Position numbers and translations under genes: made by a program. Shown one piece after another: positions 13,201-28,200 of a stretch of DNA of 64,000 nt (the first letter of the stretch is position 1; each line of letters opens with the position of its first letter). Location: positions 5,100,761 to 5,164,760 of the forward strand of contig OX123200.2 of assembly GCA_944739405.2 (NCBI GenBank), written 5' to 3'. The stretch comes from Euclidia mi (lineage: Eukaryota; Arthropoda; Insecta; Lepidoptera; Erebidae). The notes beneath the pieces are model-generated. The model saw only the letters and a program-made list of their open reading frames with translations, had not been told where the DNA came from and searched no databases.

Positions 13201-16200
13201 GCACTATTCATTCGTGGTGGCGCAGCGACCGAAAGTGAGTCTTGGCTTTAGACACGAGATCTCTCCATCTTTCCCTGTCGTGGATAAATACGTGCTAATT
13301 CATTTTACGAAGTCCTGCTAGGTCTTTAGGATTTTACATATGTTTTATTACATCGGTTAAAATGGTTCGACAGACGAAAACCTAGGGAACACCACGATAA
13401 GTCTGGACCAAAGCACAATTGGAAGAAAGACGACAGTGGTGTTGGCAAACGGCTGAAACAGGCTGCAGAGGCTGCGTCAATGGACGCTCAGAACAGCAAG
13501 GGTTCAATACAGGACAGACTGAAACGGTACATTGGTGTACATAACCCAGCATCACACTCATTCCCGTCGTTGTCAATTTAGTTTTCGCTTTTTATCTCAT
13601 CAACTTTAATGCTTTATAGGTACATGTCTCTTGTTTACTCGCGTGTAAAGTTCTGGACGATTGAGCATCGCGTTTAATTGATTGCGTTTAATATTTGCTA
13701 ATTGGATTCGTAATGAATAAGATTAGTCGAGAAGTTTGATTGGAAGAATATGAAAGTACCCATTGTAACGTTCAATTATAATTGCAAGAACTTGTTACAT
13801 TTAATACATTATACTATACTTTTTAAAAGGTTTCGACCGACTTACATTGGTCTCGATGTCTTCTTATGACCAACCGACGTAAATGGGTCGAAATGTTAGA
13901 CCAAAATGAGCCGTTTGTATACACTTAAATCAAGAAGTTACAATACACGATAGCTGGGTCATTTTAGGCCCGTGAATAAATAAATGGAAATAAATATTCA
14001 AGACTTGTCGAGGGTTGATTTTGTCATAAACAGTAAATGTTTGTACAAGTTATCCGTTACGTTACAATGGGTATGTAATTCCTTTAAAAAAAAGCAGTGC
14101 TTTTCCGACTAATCTTGTGAGGTGTGCAATAAAACAGAAGCATTAATAGTTGTCTAGTTGTTCTCGTCGTTCCGCCCTATTTGCTTGTCCCGCTTGGTTT
14201 GCGTCGCACCACTTGTATCGAGCATTCAATACGTTGCATATCTCTGCATTGCTCCTGTTTATAACATTCCATTGCACCGTCGTCTTGTGTTTTTGTATTC
14301 ATATTTCAGCACATTTTCTATTGCCAGACACGTTTCGTTGATGACATTTTTAGTAAGCACCTAATAAATGCTTGGTGTGGTGTAAATACACAATAAAATT
14401 GTAACAAAGCATATTAATCATGTCAATGTTTAATTATTTCGATGCCATTTGTACTGATTATAATGCTTTAATTGTCTAATGTAGTAAGCACCTAACAACA
14501 TATAGAAAATTTCATACTTTTTCTAATGGTATTTATCGGTTTGCAGGGATAGGTATAACAATCAGAACCAGCAAGATGAATGGGAGGAGAAGAAGACTGA
14601 TGACTGGGGTAACAAGAACGAAGGGAGAGATGGGAACGACAGAAGAAACGGCAGGGAACGGTTCGACAGGTCGGATCGTCGGGATAACAGGGACAAATGG
14701 GACAATCGTGACAACCGCGATAATCGTGACAACCGCGATAATCGTGACAACCGCGATAATCGTGACAACCGCGATAATCGCGAGGGTCGCGACAATCGTG
14801 ATAATCGCGGCGACAGACGCGACAACTGGGGAGACAAGAAAGAGAACTACCAAAAGCGAGAGTTCAGAAGTGACAGACCGCCCCGTAGCAACTTCTCTCC
14901 TAGAGACCGCGCCGAAAGGTCCTTCGATGACAAACGCTCTGAGAAGAGCTACAAGTCGCAGGACAGCCGCGGCGAGCACGTCGGACGCGCACCGCCGTAC
15001 AAGTCCCGCAGCAAGTTCACTCAAGTCCAATACAAAGAGCTCACCGACCCTCTACCCTTGGACACGCCTTTCACAGAACCGTCCGTCGAAATCGGCTCCC
15101 AGCACGAAGTTTCCGTCACCTGGATAATATCACCCGAAACATTCTTCACCCAAATTCTGTCCCTCCAGCCAAAATTCTTAGAAATGATGCACAAAATACC
15201 GGAGTTATACAAAGGCGTGAAGTCTTACAGCGGCGAGGTGCCAATAGGAGGATCAGTACTAGCCCGGTACCCAGTAGACGGAGTCTTATACCGAGCGACC
15301 ATAGTATCCATCCAACCGTTCTCTAAGTTCATAGTGCGGTACGTCGATTTCGGTAACAAGCAGCTCGTAGACGCCAAAGACATATGGCAGATGGATAAAC
15401 AACTGATGGAATTGCCAAAAATGGCAGTACAGTGTTCGCTAATGGGGGTGATTCCGTTCGATGGAGAATGGAAGGCGAACCCTGAGATAGACCTGTGCTT
15501 CAACGCGCCTAGATACCAGTGCGTGTTCCAAGAGATGGTGGAAGACCATTACAAGGTGTCGTTGTGGAATAATGGAGTTAGTGTAGCTGATACGTTGGTT
15601 GAGAAACAGCTGGCTAAACTGTCGGAACATCAATCGTCCGTTACATTAAAAGGTAAGTCATATTATTTTGGGTGTATACAGGTTATCACAAGACCCATCA
15701 CCAAGCCGAAGTCTACTCGTTGTGGACATCATGCTAAGTTATACTAACCAAAAATAATACCTACCTGGGAAATTATATTTTTTTACGTTTTTATATTTAA
15801 CCGCAATCAAAAGCGCGCGCGTGCAATGCTCGAAATACCTACTTATCCATGGGGTCGTAGAGCATCTAAAGAATATATTGGTGGGGTAAATGCATCAATT
15901 TTGTACCTAATTAGAAAAATTCCATACTAACTTTGAGCCTCAATATCTCTTGAACCAGTAATTTCCCAGGTATAGTGCCAAAGTACAAAATGTTCGTACT
16001 GATTGGTACAACATGTGATTTCAGTTTTCGTTAAGGGTCTTTTTACAACCTGTGTATTTTGTAGGTATCACAGGTTTTCAGTAGATTGGGCGTATTTCTC
16101 AAAGTACAGGCTGAATTAATATCAAGAGATCGCAGAACGCTCTTGTAGTCATTGTACAAACATTACGACATTCAAAGACCCTTATGACAACTGGGACCAC

Positions 16201-19200
16201 CAGCAACAGCTCTTTGACACGTGAGCCAAAGGTAATATTGTGGGGTTTGATGGCCTTTCTTCCGTCGTTCTACATTTCACTTTATATGTCTTGGTTGATC
16301 TTTTGCCATCCATATCCACACAAATAATATAAATGCGAAAGTATGTTTGTTCGTCCTTATTTTACGTCGCAACGGAGCGGTGACATGATATGATTTGGCA
16401 GTGGAGATACATATAGGGCTGAAGAGTGACATAGGTTACCATGATAACTGATTCCCAGGCGGGCAAAACCAAGGGCAAAGTGTAGATCACTAATTCATCA
16501 TCCTCCTAGCGTAGCATTATCCCAGTTTCAACCTGTGGTCCGCTTACTAGTCTAACCGGAATTGGCTGAATATTAGCTTTTCCATCGAGCGACTGCCTGT
16601 CTGACCTCCGCAACCCGAAGGGATAGCGATACTCCATGGTTTAGACTAGTGTCAGTTTATTTTAGAGGTACTGACGCTTTATAACGACTGTCAAAGATTT
16701 TTATGACAACCGGGACCGACGGCTTAACGTGCTCTCCGAGGCACGGGACAAGCAATAATTAACAATTCAATACGCACATAACTCCGAAAAGTCATCGGTG
16801 CGCGCCGTGGAATCGATTCCGATACCCTCTGCATAGCAGTCTGTTGGTATCTCCACTGGGCTATCGCTGCCTAAGTGTAGGTAGTTCACTAATTATATAA
16901 TAATAACTCACATTTTTGGACTTGTATTGTTTCAGACGAAGCCATAGACCTGACGATAATCGTAGGCCAGCAGATCATGTGCCGGGTGACGCACGTGGAC
17001 TCGTTCGACAAGTTCCACGTACAACTGGACTTGGACAAGGCCACGCTCGTTGAGAGCGCCATCGCCAACTTTGACACTAGCAAAGTGAGTATTAATGTTC
17101 TTTTGTTTTACCAACCAGAGACGTGGTAGTGGCAGCCTTTCGTTTGACTATAGTTCCGAAGCCTCCATCAAATAAATTGAGCCCTTTCATTAATTCTTCC
17201 TGATTGAGGTTAGTTGGACATCCATCTTTTTCGTAGCCACCCTCTTTCTTCTGCCTTCTGTTTGTACAAAACTTGACCATAATATCTTTTACACAGCTGA
17301 CCCCCCTGAGCGCCGACACCTTGACCGACGGTATCCACTGCACGTTGAAGCACGAGGGCAAGATATACCGCGCCATCTTGGATGACGTCACCGACGTGGC
17401 CAACATCAAGGCCACGCTGCCAGACTACGGCAACTCCATCGTCACCACACTAGACAATGTAAGTTATAATCGCTCATTTGGTGCAACATTGACGTAATTG
17501 TGCTTTGTGTTTTTACAGGAAAGCGAAATAAAGATTAAATTTATTTTCTGTTACATATAGTATTCGTAAACACTGAAAAATAGAGAACATTACGATCTTA
17601 AAAGATTACCACTACTGTGTATTTTTCTTATATGATAAAACCATTAAGGTATTTTTCATATTATTTACAAAATTTATGTTTTTTTAGTAGGTTACCTGCA
17701 ATTATGTCATTATTCCATCAGAATTAGTAATTTACCCAATATTTGTCCATATAAAATTAACTACTTTATGACAAAATAAAACCAATTTATCTTTTAATCA
17801 ACTTCTGTATTTATTTGACGAGCTTACATTATTTGTACTAACTGTCATAAAGGCTTTTCTGGTAGTTAGTTAAAAAAAAGAAAATTACTTAAATATTAAT
17901 GGTCAATTTCAGTCTCAAACAATCTTACAACTACCTAAGTAAAAAGGAATGGCACAAACATCACAATAAGTTTCGCCTAATTATTAATACCTAAATATAA
18001 CTAAATTGCTTAGTTACTTAACCTACAGCCTTTGAAAAATAGCATCATAGAAATTCTTATCTTAAATCTCTTATTATAAGAGTTTGTAATAACAGTATTT
18101 TGGAATGATTCAGAGAAATCACATTAAGTTTCACCTAATTATTATTACTTAAATAACTAATTGTTAAGGTTTAAAAATAGCATCACAGAAAACATTATAA
18201 TAAAACTGAATGGCACAAAAAATCACAATAAGTTTCGTCTAATTGTTATTACCACTTATTACTGAAATGGCTTAATAAAAAATAAAAAAGCTACAACATG
18301 ATAATAACAACGAATGTAATTATTGTAATAAAAAGTGCCGAAAAATCGCAACAACGATGTCGTAATTGCAAGCCGTTCGACACAATTTCACATAATTACG
18401 TTAAAAATGTTTGATGAAAACAATAAAAGTTAAAGTTACAACGTCATAATTACATTACGAGGGTCAAACTGAAAGTTCTTAGAACTGGCCACTTATAAAC
18501 AATATAATAAACAAAATATTCTAAAATTTGAAAATAGAACTCTTTGCCAATATTACTGAGTATATATTTCATTCATTTGTCATTTGTTTTACGATTTGGC
18601 GGCAAATTGAAAATTGTCTGTGTCACGTCAACATGAATTTAACACGAGAAAATTTTCGTGCAATGATTTTTTATGACTTTCGATGTCATTTAAGTCAACA
18701 AGAAAGTTATGATAGACTACGATTGGCCTTTCACGATGAAGCCCCATCTCGTGCGACTGTTTACAACTGGTTTAATGAGTTTAAACGTGGTCGCACTAAT
18801 CTCACTGATGATGTACGTGAGGGACGGCCTTCTACGGCGACGACTGAAAATAACATCTGTGTTGTGCGGCGTATGATAGAGACTGACAAAAGAGTGACCT
18901 ATCAGCAGATTCGGACAAGCTTAGGCATCGGTATGAGTCAAGTGCACAAAATCCTCCACGAACATTTAGCGGTCAGGAAGCTTTGCGCCCGGTGGATACC
19001 TCATAATTTGACTAAGGCTCAAAAACTCCATCGTGTGGATTGGTGCCGTAAAATGATTGAAAGATTTAACGGAGGTGACTCAAATGCTGTGTTCGACATA
19101 CTAACAGGTGACGAAAGCTGGATTTACTGTTATGATCCTGAAACCAAAAGACAATCTGCTCAGTGGGTGTTTCCTTTCGAGGAGTTGCCAACTAAAGTGA

Positions 19201-22200
19201 AGAAAGATCGAAGTGCGGGAAAAAAAATGGTGGCCTCGTTCTTTGGAAGGATAGGTCATTTCGCAACAATTGTGTTAGAGGATCAAAAAACAGTTTCTGC
19301 AGAATGGTACACTACCAATTGTTTGCCACTTGTCTTGGAAAAAGTTCGAGAGAAACGACCTCGCAGTAGGATCCTCCTTCACCACGACAACGCCTCGTCG
19401 CACACCGCCAAGCGAACGATCGACTATTTGGCGACATCAAACGTTGAATTACTGGGTCACCCGCCGTATAGCCCCGACCTCGCGCCTTGTGATTTTTATT
19501 TATTTCCAAAAATTAAAGAAAAACTTAAAGGAAAGCGGTTTATGAATGCTGAAGAAGCGGTGGCTGCGTATCGCGATGCCATTGAAGAGACCCCTAAGGA
19601 CGAGTGGGCAAAGTGCTTTTCCCAGTGGTTCCATCGCATGCAGCGGTGTATTGACGTCAATGGACAATATTTTGAAAAGATATAATAAAACTAATAACTG
19701 GCTAATGTAATCAGTTTTTGATTTTCTAAGAACTTTCAGTTTGACCCTCGTAAATGTCATAATTTCAATTAAAAAATTTAAAAAAACGCAACCATAATGT
19801 CATAATTACACAACATGTGACGTTGTTCCACCAGAAATACAAAAATTAATGTCATAATTACCGTTATGACGATGTAGCACTCAAACACCTTTACACTTAG
19901 CGGGGCTCCCCGCGCAACTGGCCAATGTGACGCTGTGGTCGCAGAAACTCCACCATTTAGTGTCATTGCAACAACGACATTAATGCCGTCTAGCGTAAAT
20001 TATCCGTACTACAGTTCTGTCGATTTTTCTCCGGGTGTAAATAGTCTTCACGTGAATTGTGACATACATATCTCATTTTTTGATAAAAGTGTAATTATGC
20101 CATTGTTGCACCAAATGAGCGATATACATACACACAGAGTTCATGTTGGACAATGTAACACACTGGACAAAATAAGTTATTCATTTAATGTCCTCTAGAC
20201 CAAATTTCGGCCATGGCGGCTAGTCTCATATGAGACTAGCCGCCGCAGCACATAATTATTATAGTGCACAAATGTGCGCATACACGTGTGCACTCTCTGT
20301 TCCCTCACTCTCACACTCCGATGGGACGCGACATGCGACACACAAGGAGAGAGTGCGGGCGCAGGACCAACGGCGCCACGTGCTATAACAATCCAAGGAA
20401 CAAACATTGCAGATTTCAGCTTCTCAATCCCACAGAGGATGCCCGCAGCTACAGCGCACATATTTTTTTTATTTAAGCGTTTCCGAACGATCCCGCGAGC
20501 ATTTAGCAAAATCACTTCTTGTTGCGCCCCAACTCCCCAAAAAATACATGCCAAATTTCGGTTTCTTGCGCCTAGTAGTTTCGGCTATACATTGTCCATC
20601 TGCCAGTAACGCAATAATTTCATATACATTGATTGATGATGGAACATTTGTTGCAGCTCATAATTCTGCCGACCGAGTTGAGCGTATACTACTACCAGTC
20701 TCTGGAGTGTTGTCTGAACAACTACACAGCCGAGTCTAAGCAGCTGATGACTCTAGAGGAACTGAAGCAGCGGCTCACCGGCAACAAAGTCATCATATAC
20801 ATCAACAATGTTGAAGGAATCAGGTAAATACTTATCACAAGTTTATCGCTATGTTGTCAACGCTAGCTAACTATTCTGATGTAAAAGCTATAAGCTGGAA
20901 AGTGACATCAAAATTCATTCATTAGTCTAACGAACTACCATCAATTCTCACAAACTTTTGTATTTATAACTGTATTTGTAAATGTAGTATGATACTTTAC
21001 GCTCATAAGCTAACATTGTATACCAATACTAACCCGAACATACCCTTTACACAGGTGGTGTTGGTAAGTAATTAAATCTATACAGAATTTCTATTACTTT
21101 GTTTATTTTTATTTTTTATTAAAAAAGGCGTGGGGACATGGTGTCAATAGATCACTTGAAAAGTACCCCACGCCTATTTTTACATTGCTATATATTATTT
21201 TTATTTACACTATTCCTAATAATTTCCCTTTCCTTTCCTTCCTTTAATTTGGATTTATTGATCTTTCTTAGTTTTTGTTATTATTATTATTTACACGAAA
21301 TGGTATTGAATCTGGTTATGTACTGTTTTATAATAGAAAATGGTCATCTATAATATAAAAATGAATCGCAAAATGTGTTGGTAATCGCATAACTCAACAA
21401 CGACTGGACCAATTTGGCCAATTCTTTTTTTTAAATGTTAGTTGAAGTTCAAAGATGGTTTTTACGGCGAGAAAAATTCTAATAACTGCCTGAAAAAACC
21501 CTAAAAACAGCCCTTTTCTTTTTTCCATACAAACGTTTTCTAACTAAAACGTAGAGTCAATTTGTAATTTGTTACCGCTGTATAAAGTTCAAATTCGCGT
21601 GCGCGTTGATATACTTCATTGTTTGATGGCAGTTTTGACAGGTTTCCGGACCTAAATTCTCAGTGCTGCCGCCCAGCGGGCTTCATGTCAGAAGAAACCC
21701 ATTGATAATCCCGACTTGATATTATTATAAATTCGAAATTGTGTATGCATGTATGTCCCGTTTTCACGCTAAACCGGCTGAACCAATTTTGTTGAATTTT
21801 AATATAAAGATACATATATTGAACCATGGAGACTGATATAAGCTACCATAAGTTGTAAAAATCAAACTGGGAGGGATTGTAGGGAGGGTAGAAGTTTGTA
21901 CGGCACAAATTTACCTCTTGGAAGTAAGAACGCATGCGCTGATAATTGATTGCGGCGCATGTGCTATCGCATATCTGTCAGACTGTCACGTCATACCTAC
22001 ATAATATCATATTGTGCACGTTGATTAAATTGTTCGCATATCTATACTAATACTAATATAATAAAGCGGAAGAGTTTGTTTGTTTGTTTGTTTGTTTGAA
22101 CGCGCTAATCTCAGGAACTACCGGTCGGATCTGAAAAAAATATTTTTGTATACGATAGATTTTTGATTCCGGAATAACTGAGCTATCGCCCAGTTATTCC

Positions 22201-25200
22201 GGAAGGCTATAGGCTATTTATCATGATGGTTTGACCCTTTGGAGCCGGGCAAAAGGCTAAAAAGGCTAAAAGATAATGTCAGCAAATCTCAGGAACTAGC
22301 AGTCGGATTTAAAAAACTGTTATTGCCTATGATAGCCCAATTATTCCGAAAGGCTATAGGCTATATAAAATTACGGCACAACTTTAAGGGGCCTGACAAA
22401 AATAATAAAATGGTCAAACAAGAAGGGGGAGGGTTGGGTCAAAGGCAAAAAAAGGCTAAACGAACAGGATACAATCTATATGGGTATCGCTTTCGAGATT
22501 TTCGGGACGCTGATTAATAATATGAAATTTAGTTAGTGATCCAAGATGGCGGATGGGAAATCAAAGATGGCGGATGAGAAAAATTAAAAAATCAATATGG
22601 GTATCGCCTTCGATATTTTAAGGGGTGGGGAATCGAAATACATACAACATCTATTTCGTCATCAAAGATGGCGGATGGGAAATCAAAGATGGCGAATGGG
22701 AAAATTAAAAAAAAACAATATTGGTATCGTCTGCGATGTTAAAAGGGATGCGGAATCCAAACACAACATCTGTTTCGTGATTCAAGATGGCGGATGGGAA
22801 ATCAAAGACGGAGGATGGGAAAATAAAAAAAAAATTGGTATCGTCTGCGATGTTAAAAGGGATGGGGAATCCAAATACAACATCTGTTTCATGATTCAAG
22901 ATGGCGGATAGGAAATCAAAGATGGCAGACAGGATATTTCTAAAGTCGATATGGGTATCGTGTCCGATATTTTAAGGTATGGGGAATTCAAAAACACCAT
23001 CTATTTTGTGATCAAAGATGGAGGATGGGATTTTTTTAAGAAATTAATATGGGTATCGTCTCCGGTGTTAAAAGGGACGGAGAATCCAAATACAACATCT
23101 ATTTCGTGATTCAAGATGGCGGATAGGAAATCAAAGGTGGCGGATGGGAAAAAAATTAAAATCAATATGGGTATCGTCTTTGATGATTTAAGAGATGGTG
23201 AATCCAAATACAACATCTATTTCGTGATCAAAGATGGTGGATAGGAAATCAAAGATGGCGGACGGGATCTTTTTAAAGTCGATATATGGGTATCGTGTCC
23301 GATATTTTAGGGAATGGGGAAATCAATATTATAAAAAATCTGTGTTTGTTCGTTCATCATTTATAGACTCTGAAATGATAAGAGATTAAGCGCTAAGTCA
23401 ATGGTAACTTTGGAAAAGGGGCTTGGAAAAAAGGGAATTAAATAAATACTCTTAAAAATGAATGAACGAAATGAATGAACGAAATGAATGAAAAAAATAA
23501 TGAATGGATGAAAAAAGAAAATGAAAAGAATTAAAAATGAATGAAAACATTATTTGGTCACAAAAGCACAAGGACACAAGGTAGATAGATACATAAGGCG
23601 ATACGGAGTTCGCTGGGTCAGCTAGTGTCTGATAAATATAATTACAGATCTAATTTGATACACCTAAATCGATTAGGAATTTTCGCCGGCTTAATATATG
23701 GTAGAATTATAGCTTTCTTCCGTATCCAGGTTACACATACCCGTCGAATATTGTTTTGTATGGTTAATATAGATTGTCGTATCTTGATGAGCTATACATT
23801 AAACACTAATGCGTAGGGCTTAAAGTGTGATTTGACATGCCAACGTTAAGTATCGCTCTTATTTACTTATTGACTTATTGACTCGGAAATCGAACCCGAG
23901 ACCTCCCAATCCCACGCGCATATTTATGCCGCGAGACCAACGAGGCAGTCTTTTTTTAATAATAATTTAATAATTTCTTTATTGTGGCTAATAAGTTGGT
24001 TACAATTGGGTGTAGTTGATGTTGTTCGCATTCTAATGTATGTGTTTTCGTTCCAGCTTGGTATCCACGCTATACGACCCGGTGACGGGACAGAAGATCC
24101 CCATCTTCGAGCCGGACGAGGGCGCGTACGGCGAGGTGGTCCAGTTGTGCATGCGCGCCGTCTTCAACTATAACTTCGGGCTCGCCTACGTGGCGCATGT
24201 CGAGAGCTTGAACGAGTTCTACCTGCAGCGAGCCAGTGATGGCGACAGGATCGCGCAGCTACTCGATGAGCTCTACAAGTTCTATGAGGAAGGTGAGGAA
24301 CACTTTGTTTTAATATTAACTATTTGACTTTTGAGTTGGATTCTAATTTTCTCTTGTCAAGAGGTTATTTAGCTAGGAAAAGCTGGCTTCGTCTAGAATA
24401 GGTACTTGTATAAGTTTTGTAAACAACCAAAATGCAGAAATAAATGTCTTTGTGTCTCTACCCCGTCAAACTGGTGAGGTGACTGATTATATATACATAG
24501 AGCCAGTTTAACCACTGCCTGATAAATAAGTTCCTGTTAAAAATAATTTTTCAGATGGCTCTTACAAATTTCGTGCTAATTTTGAATTTAATTGGAAAAT
24601 AAATATCTAGCATTTTAAAATAAAAATAAATGGCTATCCAAACGTGGTGATATGGACTTAAATGTCACAAACTCATTTCATTCCATTAGTGTCGTGAGAG
24701 GCAACTAAGAAAAATCATCATCAACCTTTCATGACAGCTACATCTTCTAACAAAATCGTCGTTGTGGAGCGAAAACTCACGGTGTTATTGGTGAAAATGA
24801 GTTATTGATGTCAAGCTGTCTAAAAGTACATTATCTACAGTACGGCCGTTTACCGATGGCAAGTCTGCAGTTCGCGCAGAAGGCGGCGCAGTAATCCTTT
24901 TTAGGTACAACGCGGTGGCTAGAAGCGGGGGAGCGGGGCGGTAGTCTAGGCCAGTGATGCACGTTATGTAAATACAAATTAATAGTTTATTCAATCATAA
25001 AATTAAAATCGATTAGCTTCATAATTTCTTTTGAATTAATTTATTTTTGTTATAATAATAAAAGTACTAAAAGATATAAAATTAAATAGATTTATTAAAC
25101 CAAGCAATATAGTGAGATTTTGTTTTTAATAAAAAAACAAATCTAATAAAATGTATTTTCTCGGTTTAAAGACCAGATTTACTTATATCAGTTATCTATT

Positions 25201-28200
25201 AACGATGACATAAATGAAAAGAGTTGGAACACATTTTCTTTCTTTTTAAGTAATTGAAAACACGTATATTTTTCAAATAATTTTTTATCGATATCAATAA
25301 AAATCGATTAAATTGAGCGTCAAACACGTACATTGGACATCTCTTTTTTTTGCTTTTGAAGTTTTCGGTGCGATATAATGTGTCTCTGTCACACCTTAGT
25401 ATTCGTTTTACTATCTCTGTCTTGAGTACAGACGATGACAAAAGTATTTACAGTCCATTGAAAAGTTACATTTGGGGTTGCATTTATCAGACGAAGCAAT
25501 TTTTTTTTACAGATGTGTGGGAAGGACTATTTAATTGTAAAGCTTGATTCAAACTTATGAGGACGTACCTCTTGTCCCTCGGTCGCCATCTTGGAAAGAG
25601 TGCAGATGCAGATAGTTTTTCTTGATTATCTGGTAAACTATTGCCCGCGCAAAGAATATGTGATCGAGATTTTTGTTGCAAATTAAATTCTCTACAACTT
25701 TAGTCATAAAACTTTTATATTTTTTTATAGACTCACGCCTGTATCCCCGAGGGGGTAGGCAGAGGTGTAATATTACACCCACATTTCACCATTAATTTTT
25801 AGGTCCCATGTAATAGGGGGCGAGCCCATTGCCGTACCGGGCACATTACCAGACTCCATGCTGCTACTGAGAATTTCCCAACGGAAAAACCCAATAACAC
25901 TTTGCCCGACCCGGGGATCGAACCCGAGACCTCCAAATCCCACACGCACATTTACAACTTTTATCATAATGCAAATATACAAAACATATATCTATAGATA
26001 ATGATCTATAGAGGTCCTATGCACTCATTGATACTTATTCATACGCATACCATGCGTGCCATGTTCCAAATACCTATTTATTTGGAATACAACACGCGCA
26101 AATACTACAGCATTCAGGAATTTTCTTTTGTTTCCGATTGTTCAATAGGCTTATGGATAACCTTCTAAAATATTTTTGATATGACTGGCATCAATGCTAT
26201 AGGTCTGTAACGAGTAATACTATGTTTATCATGTTTCTTAAAGAACCGTTTTATTATGGTCCTTTTTCAATTCCGTGGGAACTACTCCCTGCATAATACC
26301 GAAAATTATGTGGCTCATTGGATTGGATATTTTATTAGACACGGTTTTCAGTATCCTAGTTGATACACCATCGTATCCTGTATTGTTTGTAGACCTTAGT
26401 TTAATATTGTGTATGTTCCGGTTAAAATATCTGCCACTATTATCAGGTGCATTGATCATAAAATGCTACTTGTATATAAATTACATTAAGTCTGGCAATA
26501 ACAGTTTTCTACACGAGTATACATGCGCGGTAATTCGCAAAGGCTAGCTTCAGACCCGCCATGATTCGTCGGCCGTAGTGTACCTTCTGAATTAATATCT
26601 ATGTATTTGACTGTTTTTTTTTTATAATTTCGGAGTTATAAAAATGCGATAACTACCTAACTACTCAGTCAATGGGAACAATCTACACGAAAAGTAATTT
26701 AAAAGACTTAGTTAAATCTCATATTAGATCGTTTAGGCAAACTAGTACGAAAAGTAATTAAGTACGTTTAGTGACATTGCAAATAAAATATTGGTCAATA
26801 TTTTATTTGCAATGTCACTAAACGTACTTAATTACTTTTCGTTGGCACATGTTTTGACTTGTAATTCACTAAATGCCAGCATTAAAATAACTAAATAGCG
26901 TGAATAAGTAACTAAATACCAAAAAATATATTTTTTACTTATGCTAAAAATCATTAATTCAAAATATAATTGAATTACTAAAGCAGATGTAAAATTTATA
27001 CATTTTAAATTATTTATTTAGTTTTATTTATATATGATACATATTTTAGTCATAGACATCATCTTTCTAATCCTAACCATTAAGAGTTATTTAAGTTCTA
27101 AGCTTCAAAATATTTTATAAGCGATTATAACAAAGTTTCTTTTTTGTTAGTTAGTGAGTTTTCGCTCCACAACGACGAAATGGACTACCATTTGCTGGAT
27201 ATAGACATCTCTTAAATTGTGCCACTATAACATTATGAGTTAATAGGAGAATTTGGTCTACTATACCACGCTGAACGGACTAGTTGGAATAGGATTTGAT
27301 GACGGATTTTCGTCTCTTCCGAGGTTACTACTTTTTAATTAGTCGTCCTTAACAACTCTGATATAAATCTAGCGTTCATGCATTAAAACTGTTATCATCA
27401 TCCTCCTAGCGTTATCCCAGTTTCTAACCAGATTTGGCTGAATATTAGCTTTTCCACGGAGCGACTGCCTGTCTGACCTCCGCAACCCGAAGGGATAGCG
27501 ATATTCCATGGTTAGACTAGTGTCAGTTTATTTTAGAGGTACTGACTCCCTATAACGATTAACAAAGATCTTTATGACAGCCGGGACCGACGGCTTAACG
27601 TGCTCTCCGAGGCACGGGACAAGCGATAATTAACAATTCAATACGCACATAACTCCGAAAAGTCAGTGGTGCGCGCCGTGGATTCGAACTCGATACCCTC
27701 TGCATAGCAGTCTGTTGGTATCTCCACTAGGTTATCGCTATATAACTGTTATGCTAAAGTAAAATTTCTTATTCGACAGGAACGCCAGAAGCTCTAACCG
27801 TGTTCGATGTCGACGGTATATGTGTGGCGAAGTCTTCAGACGGCAACTGGTACAGAGCCATCATCCTCAGCGTGCAGGACGACGAGGTCAAAGTACAATT
27901 TCCCGACTACGGCAACGCCGAGACTGTCTCGAAAGAAACTCTCAAAACACTCGACCCCAAGTTCTTCGAGCCGTGCACGCTAGCACTCGTTGCTAGCTTA
28001 GGACTCATCGCTTTGCAAGAGGACGCTGTTACCAAACTGAAGGAATGGACCGACGAAAAGGAAGTTCAAGTTACGTTGGCGTTCGGTACCGATGCTTGGC
28101 TCGCGAGCCTACATCTAGATGGAGTGGACTTGTCTATGAAACTGGTCAACGAGAAACTAGCCACACCTAAAATCACGTCTAATGAGGAAGAGAAAGTAGA

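Noticed and set aside
14576..15127. 183-codon + frame, and 165- and 91-codon - frames, over exon 4
   Set aside because: They are shadow frames of the RDN minisatellite; the spliced Tudor frame is continuous and matches the domain.
22500..23320. CRISPR-like array
   Set aside because: Units and gaps vary in length, the whole lies inside a Helitron, and the host is a eukaryote.
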